Source of the DNA: Zingiber officinale
Lineage: Eukaryota; Streptophyta; Magnoliopsida; Zingiberales; Zingiberaceae
NCBI RefSeq assembly: GCF_018446385.1
Contig: NC_056002.1
Coordinates: 12,720,894 to 12,784,893, forward strand
Direction of reading: 5' to 3'
Length of the DNA: 64,000 bases
Shown here: piece after piece, positions 55,565-64,000 of the stretch
How the letters are laid out: each line of letters opens with the position of its first letter
Numbering within the stretch: the first letter of the stretch is position 1
Notes under the pieces: model-generated
What the model was told of the DNA's origin: nothing
The model's database searches: none
The model's input: the letters and a program-made list of their open reading frames with translations, nothing else
Program-made: the position numbers and the translations under genes

Positions 55565-55964
55565 AAAAATATGCACCTTTTTTTTTATATTTTATACACG
55601 TTTTTTTTTCACTACTTTTTTTTTTACTGTGCACAACTGCTCCAGCATGCAAGAAAACGAACCTACTGTGCTTGTTTTTTTTTTCAATCGATTAACGAAT
55701 CGATTCGACACATGAGTAAAGAACTGTGCCGTCAATTGAATCGATTCAATTTCATATTCAATCGATTCAAATATTTGAATCGATTGAACAATCGATTTAA
55801 AACAAAAATTGCACACTGTTCGCGATTTTGAATCGATTAATCAATCGATTCAATCGATGAACAGTGTTACTGTTCATCTTCTTCTTCGCGACAGAAGAAG
55901 AAAAAACGCGAGCTTTTTCGCGTCGATTTCCATACTGTCAAAACTATAGATGCTCTGATACCAT
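55565..55964. repeat. Leader of G with nine ATCGAT palindromes
   Basis: Between the 5' LTR of G and its extra ORF, nine ATCGAT hexamers lie in 55686-55860, mostly as GAATCGATTC, CAATCGATTC or GAATCGATTG. They are spaced 9-70 bp and set in both arms of short inverted repeats. Poly-T runs (about 55579-55590, 55604-55611 and 55616-55625) precede them. The density is far above chance for a 6-bp word in 175 bp. Confidence 0.85.
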
Positions 55965-56406
55965 TATTGGTAGTTTTGAGAGCATGAAAACTAAAACAAT
56001 ACAAAGATAAAATAAAACGATGCGAAACCATAAACACTCACATTGATCTCCCGAAGAATCGCAATCAAAGACGCCGGTTGATGAAGTCGCCGATGAACCG
56101 CCGGAGATGTCGCTACTGCTGTCGCCGAGAAAATCACCACACGGAACCTTCTCGGACTCTTCCACAAACTAAATCCCGCTCTGGATGTTCTTCCTTTGCT
56201 CGACCAAATCACCTCACAGCTCTCTTCTCTGAACACCTTCGCATCAACCTCTCTCTAATCTTATTGCCTTGGACGCCTTTTATAAGAAGGCTGAGGAAGA
56301 TGAAGGGGAAAGGACGCCCCTTGGTCTCCTTGGCGTTTCCAGCAAACTGCCTTTTGCGGCGGCGAAAGGGACGAACCCTTTCGTCTGCCAAGTATAACGT
56401 CCAACA
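55965..56406 (-). repeat. 5' LTR of element G
   Basis: Partner of 48347-48788, same length, about four differences. In minus orientation it starts TGTTGGACGTTATACTTGGC and carries the TTATAAAAGG TATA box. Confidence 0.9.
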
Positions 56407-59400
56407 CATAAGTCCTTGACGTTTTTTGATAAAGAGATTCGAATCTACTTCAGAAGTTGCGTAACCGCAGAATCTTAAATATTCTGTAATTTTTCCATAC
56501 CACGCTCATGGAGCTTGCTTTAATCCATAGAGGGCCTTCTTCAACTTACACACAAAATCCGGATGATACTCAGACACAAATCCAAGCGATTGCTCCATAT
56601 AAATATCTCTATCAAACTCTCCATATAAGAAAGCATTTCTCATGTCCAATTGCCACAATTTCCAGCCAAGGCTGGCCGCTAATGCTAGAATGGTACGTAC
56701 TGAAGTCATCTTCGCCATGGGGCAAAATGTTTCTTCGTAATCTTTCTCGTGTTTTTGAGAGAAACCTCGAGCTACTAGCCTTGCTTTGAATGGATCTATG
56801 CTACCGTCATCCTTCCTTTTTATTCGAAAACCCCATTTGCACAAAACAGGTTGCACTTCAGGAGGTTTTGGAACCAAGCCCCACGTTGGATTTTTTTTGT
56901 AGGGCATTCATTTCTTCCTTCATAGCAGCTTCTCATTCTTTCACTCCTTTAGCTTCATCATAAGAAGAAGGTTATTCATCGTCAATAGGATTCGCAAAGA
57001 AGCAAGAAAATTTTGACAAAATTATCATCTCTATAATGAGACGGTCGCACGGCATTTCGTCTCAGGCGTTGGCTGATTGTCTCCTCCTGAGAACCGTCAT
57101 TTTGGATAGAACACAAGTTCTCCCTTTCCCCTTGATTTTCTTCGGACAAATCTTCTGAGAAATTGGGCGATGGCAAAGTTACTGTATCATTTTCTTCCTT
57201 ATAAGCATCTTTAGAATCATGGGAAGAGACATCATCAAAGATAACATCACGAGATATAACTCATTTATTAGACGTAGGATCCATACACCGCCAGCCCTTT
57301 CTTTGTTCATCGTAACTGACGAAAATGCATTTAATTGCCTTAGTATCCAACTTACTCCTTTGATAATCACACACATGAACATAGCAGATTGAACCAAATA
57401 TTCGAAGATACTTCACATTTGGTTTAGCACCAAAGAGTAATTCATAAGGTGCCTTATTATTGGTCGGACTAAGCGACACCCGGTTAATCACATAAGCTGC
57501 ACATTTCATGCCCTCTGCCTACAATGCTTTGGACAAATTCATCGCATGCAACCAACATTTGCATGTCTCTACAAGATGTCTAATTTTTCGCTCAACCACG
57601 TCATTTGTTGTGGCATCTCCGGACAAGACATTTCTCTTTTAATGTCATTTTTTCGGCAAAATGAGAAAAATTCATTCGAACAAAATTCCCCTCCATTATT
57701 TGTCCGTAAAATCTTGATCTTTCTACACAATTCCCCTTCTACAATTTCCTTTAATTCAAGAAATCTTGAAAATACCTCTAATTTGTGTTTCACAAAATAA
57801 CCTCATGTGAACCGTGTATAATCATCCAAAAATAGCAACATATAGTTAGATCCATAATAAGAAGCGATTCGAGTAGGACCCATCAAATCACTGTGGATTC
57901 GTTCCAAAGGGGTTATGCATCATGAATTTGAGCTCTCGAAAGGAACTCTATGTGCCTTTCCAAATTGGCAGTATTCACAAATTCTCTCATCCTCAAACTT
58001 TGATAAATCAGACAGACCATCAACTAATTTTCTCTGAACCATAACCTTCAGCTTAGTCATGTTTAGATGACCAAGTCTCGCATGCCACAAAGAGGTAGTA
58101 TCATTTCTACTCATCTTCTCAATGTATGAATGTGATGCAAATAGAACAAATAAATCATTCACACGTGTACCAGTATGAACAACGTCGGCTTTAATTTCTT
58201 TGATGTTTCGAAGAAACTTCACATCGTGTGATCCGAAGAGCACAAAATTTTCAACATCCACTACATTTGCGACTAAGAAAAGATTCTTTTGTATCCTTGG
58301 TATGTGATATACAATTTTTAACGTGATTGATTCTCCATGATTATTGTCAATATGACAATGGTGCCTTTTTCTGAATTTTATGAACCGTATTATCAACAGT
58401 GATAATTCCATTGTTGCTATCATGTAACCGAGAACACAAAAAAAATCAATTCATCTCCGGTAAGAAGATGACCGCAACCAGAATCTACAATCCATTCATT
58501 GTTGGTTGAATGCTTTGTGTGAAAAGCTCCTTTAGCCATTAAGCGTGTTTCCCATTGTGTTTTAGGGTTTAGGGTTGTGAAAAGATCCTTTAGCCATTAA
58601 GCGTGTTTCCCATTGTGTTTTTCCATCAACAATATTAGTAAGAAAGCAATTCTTCCAATCATCTTCTTTTGGTTATTTAGACTTCTCAACCACATTAGCC
58701 AGATTTGCATAATTTTCTGACTTCAATTTAACTAGACAATTCTTTCTAATATGACTGAGTTTGCCGCACCTGTAGCATTTAAACATCTTCTTAGATGTTT
58801 TAGAATAATCTAGAATACCTTCTTCCATCTTACCTTTGCCTTTATAAAAACTCCCCTTTTTAATAAACAAGGCACTCTTCGATTCATTCTTAATGTTCGT
58901 TGTAGCCATTTGCTTGGCCAACGACACCTATGACAAGAGAAGATTTTCAAGTTCTTCTAGTAATGGTTGTTGAGTCCATCCTAGAATCGAAGTGATAAAC
59001 AGAGTATACTCAGGTTGAAGACCACGTATAATATATCGCTTCTTTCTTACTTTCAAGATTCGCTCTTCGGGATTTAGAAGAGAAATTTCTGAACATAAAT
59101 TTTTTACTTTAAGAAATTGAGATACCATCTTGCTTCGTAGCCACCAATTCATTTTTGAGCATTTGCAATTGAGCCTCATTCCTCTTATTGAACAAACGAT
59201 CGAGAGATGCTCAAATATTCTATGAGAAATGGATCTCTTCAAAATAAATTCTGCCTTGGCATTTTGTTGTTTCCATTTCTTAAACGCTTCTGCGTTCGCT
59301 ACAACATTTTCTGGAGCAACAACTCCATTAGTGGAAACAACATCCCACAAATCTTCACCGACGAGGTACGACTCCATACACGTCTTCCAAATCTGGTAGT

Positions 59401-59633
59401 TGGATTGATTCAACAATTCCAAACCAAGTCCCGCTACACGATCGGTGCCTTCCATATTGAGAGAGCGATTAACCTTCCTCACGAAAATAATCGGAGCTCT
59501 GATACCATGTAAAGAAAACCAGAACAGATGAAACTCCGACACTCCAAGAAGATCAAAGTGATTGACCGTGAAAGAAACTCTCTTGATATAAAGAAACTTC
59601 AAGGAATTACAAAAAATGGAAAACAACTGATCC

Positions 59634-60515
59634 TGTCCGAAAGAGGGAAGGTGGAAACTGGGGATGTGGCGGCTTCGCTGACCGGCTGAAGACCTTGCTC
59701 CGCTCTGCAAAACAAGTAACATCAGTGCTAAACCAGGGAAAGGGTCCCCGACGTTGGCCATCCGAGGCTCAAGTTAGTCATCAGAATGTGGAGAAAAGTG
59801 AAGCAACTATAGAACTATGCGCAAAAAGTACATAACACGTACCTCTCCCAGTGATGGACCCCCTTTATATAGAGCCCTGGTAGGCAATGTGCACGCTTCT
59901 TGAGGTATGGACACGTTCTCTGATATGTCCTATGAAAGGACCTGTTAGAAAGTACCTTTGACAACATACCTTAACAGGGTATGCATATCCTTGACGGCAG
60001 TAGAAGCTTCTGTCGTACGATCTGCCTGTCGACCATGTCTCATATCAGCGACACTACTTCTCAAAAGGATATAGAGAGATACTACAGTGATCTCATTTCT
60101 TTGCCGAGCGAGGTAGCCACTCGGCCAAGGCTCTGCTCCTTCCAAGACCAAGTCCTATTCCTTGGCAGAGTGGGGTAGCTGCTCGGTTGGGAGCCCTCCA
60201 CTTTATCGACCTCAGTTGTTATTCCATGCAATGGTTGTGTAGCACATGTCTTCCCCCATTCGGACAAGCTTTCTGGTCTCCCTCGACGTCTTGCTACTTC
60301 GTATCAAGTGTCGGCTGTCTTACACATCATCCCGAGGTAGACTGGAGGTATGCTCTGACCTATCTCCCGCCAGTCGGGCCCTGACTGTCCCCACTGGCCG
60401 TTGTAATTGTCCTCCGTTCGACCCTTGACACTTGGGTGTTGACCACCTTGAATTTGACCTCCACCCTAGCAGTTGACCCCGTGCCAGGTAGGCCTCCCTC
60501 CATCTCTGCATCACA
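59634..60515 (-). repeat. 3' LTR of the Tat-type element
   Basis: TG...CA ends, a TATA box on the minus strand and GC-rich words (CTCGGCC, GTCGGGCC). The frames at 59945-60428 are LTR shadows. Confidence 0.65.
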
Positions 60516-61309
60516 AACCTCCCCCTCAAGTATAGTCGAAGGAGACTACAAGTCCGACTGACTGGACCAGTAGAGTTTTCAATGGCTCCCATGCCTTTGC
60601 CATTCGGCTTCACATTGCCAGACTGGGTATATAACTGTCGCTCGGCCCAAGCCTTTCAAAGTAAAATGTGCCTCGGCCGTTCGGATGTGTGATAATCTCT
60701 TATCCGTGCCACTCGGGAAATGGGTGGCAATACTTGGTGAAAAATTTCCTTTTCTTGCGCTCCTCGACCGAGCGCCCTGACATCATCCAAATTTCTTAAA
60801 GATCATGTAAATCTCTGATCATTATGGTCGAGCACGCGACCATACCTTTTAATTTAGCCTCATTAATATCATCTGATGACTGAACGCCACGTGTCCCACT
60901 TTCTATCGCCGCACGTTTGAGGTGACAAGCGGATATCCACTGGTGATGTGACAGGCGCCTTTTCAAATTCAAAGGCTAGATCTTTTCCTAGTTTTTTGCA
61001 TCCCTGTATCAGATGGCTCAGGTTGATCGGCCGTGAGGTTTGTAAACCTCACGTGCATCGCCGTCACCTTCATTTCGCGTGCCTTCGTCTTCGAGCTCCT
61101 TCGCGACGCTTTGTTTTCTCTTCTTCTCCAGCGAACTTCCCTGTAAACTCCTTCACCTTTTGTCATTTGAATATGTTCATTCCTCCCCAAGTCTGTTCGT
61201 TCCTCCTCGATTCTATTTTCGACGACTAGTGCCTTGCAACTCCCTGCTCCTGTCCTAGACTCTGGTATACTTCCACCGAACCTAGGTTTCATGGGGCAAC
61301 ACTGAGAGT

Positions 61310-61990
61310 TTGAAATCCGCTTATGAATTTCCCCTTGGCTACCAAATTGTTCTTCCTTATGCTTTTGACTGGCCCCATGAACCACCGCCGGATTTTTTAT
61401 GTTTCTTTTGGGACCAGTCCATTGTCGGTCTGCGGTTTCCTGTCCACCCTTTTTTCTCTGCTTCCTATAAATATTTCCATATTTCTCTTAATCAATTAAT
61501 GTCGAACTCCTTTCGACTGATGTACGAGGTAGTAGTCTTGTTTTTCCTACACGACATTCCTCTAACTCCTCCGCTCTTCCATTACTTTTATTATCTGAAA
61601 TTGTCTGAGCCAAGGACTTTTCTCTTCCAAGCCTGAGTGAGCTGAGTCTTCTTTGCTAAGATGTCATTCTCCAACAAGTATTGGAGAGACTACTATTTCT
61701 TCATTCGCTTTCTCGAGCGGTCGGATTTCCCGACCAGCTGGCAGCTAGAGGTGTCAAACCCTCTGGAGCTCAAGAAGTTCAAAAGTTGATTGGACTATCT
61801 CCAGGCAGCTTCAATCTTGGTCGATCAGAAGTACCACATCCACAGGTTGTTGTTGGAGAGCGTCCTCTACGTGTTCAACTTGAGTTTGATTCGTACGAAG
61901 CTTTCGTCCAGCCTAGGTATGCTCATTCTTCTCCCAATCTTTGAATCTAACTGATTTTTCCTCCTTTGTGAAGCTCAAATCATGTTGCGA
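61310..61990 (+). pseudogene. Antisense ORF remnant of the Tat-type element (Transposase_28-like)
   Basis: The + strand reads EFPLGYQIVLPYAFDWPHEP, PPDFLCFFWDQSIVGLRFPV, NQLMSNSFRLMYEVVVLFFL and IPLTPPLFHYFYYLKLSEP. After 61661 it continues with SNKYWRDYYFFIRFLERSDF. I recognise the order as the Pfam Transposase_28 (putative gypsy-type transposon) region that plant Tat elements carry antisense to gag-pol. The copy is broken in a few places. A last block at about 61980-62040 (LRAHLAGKYKLVDAEI) fits the same protein. Confidence 0.6.
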
Positions 61991-62183
61991 GCGCATCTGG
62001 CCGGTAAGTACAAGCTTGTGGACGCAGAGATCAATGTTGTGGTCGTGGCCAAACTAGAGGGGCATGGCATGCAGTCGGTCGGCTCCCACGAGGATTCGCT
62101 CGGTGACGAGGAGGGAACACAAGCACTGGGGAGCGGAGGGGGAGCTACCCAGACAACAGCTAGTGGAGTAGCAGCTGGTGGTG

Positions 62184-63293
62184 TGGTTAGCACTAATGGT
62201 CTAACTCAGGTTTTGATGAATGACAAATCAGGTTAAGTTAGGTTTGTCGTGATCTAACACTCTAACCGAGTGTGCAGACGAAGTCCATACAGGTCGACGG
62301 ACTGACCGGATGTTTGGCACGAAATCCAAGCGAGTCGATGGGCTGACCGGACACTTGGCGAGAAGTCCAGCTAGGCCGACGGGCTGACCGGATAGCTGGC
62401 GAGATATCCAAGCAGGTCGACGGGCTGACCGGACGCTTGGTGAGAAGTCCAGATGGGTCGAAGGGCTGACCGGACGTCTGGCAGGTGAGTAAAGGTAAGT
62501 CACCGGAAGGGAGTGATTGTAAGGACGTGTTCCAGGGAAGGGAACATTAGGTGTCGATCCAGCTTAGATCCATTTCGGATATCTAAGTTGAGATCGTGAC
62601 TAGATTTCGGTCTCAGAAAGACGGAATCTAAGTCATACCCTGTTTTTGTTAAACTATGAACTGAACTAACACTCTGTTTTGCAGGTTATAATTTATATAT
62701 TTGCCTCGGACTAACCTTGTTTTGCAGGAAAGGTGCTCCCTGGAAAAAGGTGGTCTGGGCGCTCGGAAGGGATCCGGGCGCCCGGGAGGGATCCGGGCGC
62801 CCGGGAGGCAAAGTTTATCCAAATGCGTTGTCGCCACGTGGAGCTCACTGGTTGGACCTGCCACGTCCCACCAGGGCGCCCGGAAGGGATCCGGGGCGTC
62901 CCGAGCTTCATATAAAAGAAGAGGCAGGGGTGGAGCTTCAACAACAACTCTGAATTGACGATCTGCTCTTCTGTGCTCCTGCGACGCCGCAAAGCTCCGA
63001 CAACGCGCTCTTTTCTTTTTGATTTCTTCCTCTGTCGGTACTACTTTATTTTTCATTAGCAACTGTACTTTCAATTGTAAAACGATTATTCGAATTGCTA
63101 GTGAATTGCCCAACGAAAGCACCCTCGTGTGGGGGCCTTAGAGTAGGAGTTGTCAAAAGCTCCGAACCAAGTAAAATTGCTTATTGTGTTAGCATTGTTT
63201 TAATTTCGTCTTTTTCGCTGCGATTACTCTTGTCGAAATTTTATAATCACTATTCACCCCCCCCCCCCTCTAGCGAAAATTCACGATCCAACA
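62184..63293 (+). repeat. 5' LTR of element F
   Basis: The right border is fixed by the primer site. The left border (TGGTTAGCACTAATGG) is a best guess from the TG start and loss of Tat-type homology. Overlapping frames at 62228-63122 are shadows of its GC-rich repeats. Confidence 0.7.
62282..62486. repeat. 41-bp tandem repeat, five copies, in the LTR of F
   Basis: Units start at 62282, 62323, 62364, 62405 and 62446. Each is (A/T)(A/G)TCCA......TCGA.GG.CTGACCGGA followed by a .TTGGC.AGA-type end. Copies differ at a few sites, so the array is older than a fresh duplication. Confidence 0.9.
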
Positions 63294-63550
63294 AGTGGGA
63301 TCAGAGCAGGTACCGCTCTGATTTGGTGCAACCACCAATCAGACAAGAGGGTGATTTGCTTTTTATTTTTTCCGGATTTCAATTTTTTGTAAAGATCCAA
63401 ATTGGTAGTATTACCCTTTTGGAAATTTTTTCCATCGTAATTAAAACTAAATTGGTGCAACACCAATTTAGTTATTTTTATTTAATTCTTCCCGCACTAC
63501 TAATCCAAGACCAAGTCTTGGAACCTCTCTATATTTTTTGTGTAGATTAA

Positions 63551-64000
63551 AATGTCATAGATCGAGGGCTTTAGCACAGTGCGACCTCCCCTCTTCAACG
63601 GGGATGATTTCCCGTACTGGAAGAAGCGAATGGAAGTGTATCTCAAGACAAACTTCGACCAATGGCTGAGCATCACAAGACCTTACAAAATACCAGTAGA
63701 CAGTTCCAGGAATCTACTGGATCCAGAAGATTGGACAACAGATCTAAAGAAGAAGGCATCAACAGAGAACAAGGCAATCAACACCTTACAGTGTGGATTG
63801 ACTAGAGAAGAACTGAATTGGGTCGGACCACATAAGAATGCTAAAGAGATGTGGGACAAACTGATCGAGCTACACGAAGGAACAAGCGACGCTAAGGTAA
63901 CAAAACGAGACTTGCTCTTAAATCGAATTTTTAACATAAAAATGCAGGAAGGAGAAACGGCCAGCCAACTCCACGCAAGAATCAAAGACATTCTCAATGG
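63551..64000 (+). CDS. Gag of element F, partial
   Basis: The + strand reads RPPLFNGDDFPYWKKRMEVY, WLSITRPYKIP, TLQCGLTREELNWVG, AKEMWDKLIELHEGTSDAKV and LLLNRIFNIKMQEGETASQL. This is the copia gag pattern (DUF4219 plus UBN2/Retrotran_gag_2). It coats element RNA in the particle. The reading continues past the window end. Confidence 0.85.

Larger units (their letters stand above)
48347..56406 (-). mobile_element. Element G: young 8.1-kb Ty1/copia element, TSD CATAA
   Basis: LTRs at 48347-48788 and 55965-56406 are both 442 bp with about four differences seen, roughly 99 percent identical. CATAA flanks the element (48342-48346 and 56407-56411). The primer site TGGTATCAGAGC (minus) lies one base from the right LTR, and the purine tract GTGGGAGA abuts the left. 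Minus-strand parts, 5' to 3', are an extra ORF (54384-54926), gag with zinc knuckle and protease (52593-53981), integrase (51970-52572), and RT/RNase H (50030-51988). The 2.0-kb leader and 1.2-kb 3' tail are long for a copia element. It looks nearly whole, with about one or two breaks. A TATA box (minus TTATAAAAGG, near 56276-56286) lies in the 5' LTR. It inserted into the RT region of E. Confidence 0.92.
47073..59633 (-). mobile_element. Element E: decayed Ty1/copia element, host of G
   Basis: The left (3') LTR is 47073-47365. The right (5') LTR starts at 59508-59509 (TGTAAAGAAAACCAGAACAG) and is cut after about 120 bp by the Tat-type element. The primer site CTCTGATACCA (minus-strand TGGTATCAGAG) abuts the right LTR, and a GAGGGGG purine tract abuts the left one. 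Minus-strand parts, 5' to 3', are gag (58928-59497 with LNQSNYQIWKTCMESYLVGE), zinc knuckle (58673-58927, CYRCGKLSHIRKNC), pre-integrase (57920-58423), integrase (57261-57793), RT (56506-56907 and 48114-48346 around G), and RNase H (47373-48095). The copy is broken in many places, roughly ten or more. It is older than G, which lies inside its RT region. Confidence 0.85.
59634..62183 (-). mobile_element. 3' end of a Tat-type gypsy element, truncated by F
   Basis: A 882-bp LTR (59634-60515, TGTCCGAAAG to GCATCACA on +) is followed on + by AACCTCCCCCTCAAG, i.e. a minus-strand purine tract CTTGAGGGGGAGG, so it is the 3' LTR of a minus-strand element. A minus-strand TATA box (CTATATAAAGGGGG) lies near 59866-59880. 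The internal region carries an ORF on the opposite (+) strand, the arrangement known for Tat-lineage elements. Gag and pol are not in the window, being cut off by the F insertion at 62184. The visible part is decayed. Its insertion cut the 5' LTR of E. Confidence 0.7.
62184..64000 (+). mobile_element. Element F: Ty1/copia element, 5' part, runs off the window
   Basis: The LTR (about 62184-63293) ends CGATCCAACA and is followed after two bases by TGGGATCAGAGC (63296-63307), a one-base variant of the initiator-Met primer site. This sets + orientation and the copia class. Gag begins near 63551 and is open to the window edge. The LTR has a TATA box (TTCATATAAAAGAAG, 62908-62922), a 41-bp tandem array, GC palindromes like those of A and B, and a C-run (63257-63268). 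Long LTR and gag wording match the A/B type, so F is a possible pol-bearing relative. Its state beyond 64000 cannot be judged. Confidence 0.8.

Noticed and set aside
62649-63122. 157-residue minus-strand frame
   Set aside because: It runs antisense through the GC-rich part of the F LTR, has no family likeness, and overlaps other open frames.
1-64000. CRISPR arrays, bacterial operons, tRNA or rRNA genes
   Set aside because: The tandem arrays seen lack spacer structure and lie in LTR elements or introns. No tRNA cloverleaf or rRNA core was recognised; the tRNA-like words are retroelement primer sites.

Overview
This window is nuclear DNA of a flowering plant. The evidence is spliced genes with GT-AG introns, plant-specific families (NAC, DUF1685), plant Ty1/copia and Ty3/gypsy LTR elements, and Tourist- and Mutator-type MITEs. 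The GC-rich first exons and the repeat-rich spacing suit a monocot. My guess is Zingiberales (ginger, turmeric or banana kin), but that rests on recall and not on a search.

Host genes lie in the first 17 kb and around 45 kb. From the left they are: the tail of a Rab GDI-like gene that looks incomplete (166-1174, +); an intact three-exon NAC transcription factor of the LOV1/NAC035 type (2747-4428, -); a two-exon gene for a 289-residue single-membrane-span protein with two candidate ATG8-binding motifs (6837-10445, -); a broken SDH6-like first exon (10837-11016, +); an unrecognised small ORF (13083-13388, +); a two-exon DUF1685 gene (15781-16573, +); and, isolated between two repeat blocks, a manganese-dependent ADP-ribose/CDP-alcohol diphosphatase (44820-45788, -). 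The genes do not form a pathway; they are ordinary neighbours.

From about 21.6 kb the window is mostly a nest of retroelement fossils. A gypsy-type, large-derivative element (about 23.2-42.6 kb) was entered by a non-autonomous copia derivative, here called A (27106-40103, -, TSD CTTGA). A was entered by a relative in the opposite orientation, B (28632-37680, +). The left LTR of B took a young copia element C (29648-33894, -), and the right LTR of B took a solo LTR D (36520-37639). C and D sit at the same LTR position with the same TATCC duplication. A TRIM-like solo LTR (41357-41553) lies in the right LTR of the outermost element.

A second nest covers 47.1-59.6 kb: a decayed copia element E holds a young 8.1 kb copia element G (48347-56406, TSD CATAA). 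G has an extra ORF ahead of gag that ends in a predicted membrane segment. The 5' LTR of E is cut by the 3' end of a Tat-type gypsy element (59634 onward) with an antisense ORF. A further copia element F (62184 to the window edge, +) interrupts that and runs off the end in gag.

Smaller elements include two MITEs with 9-10 bp duplications, a Tourist-like MITE with a TTA duplication, a LINE remnant and several tandem arrays. No tRNA, rRNA, CRISPR or bacterial feature was seen.
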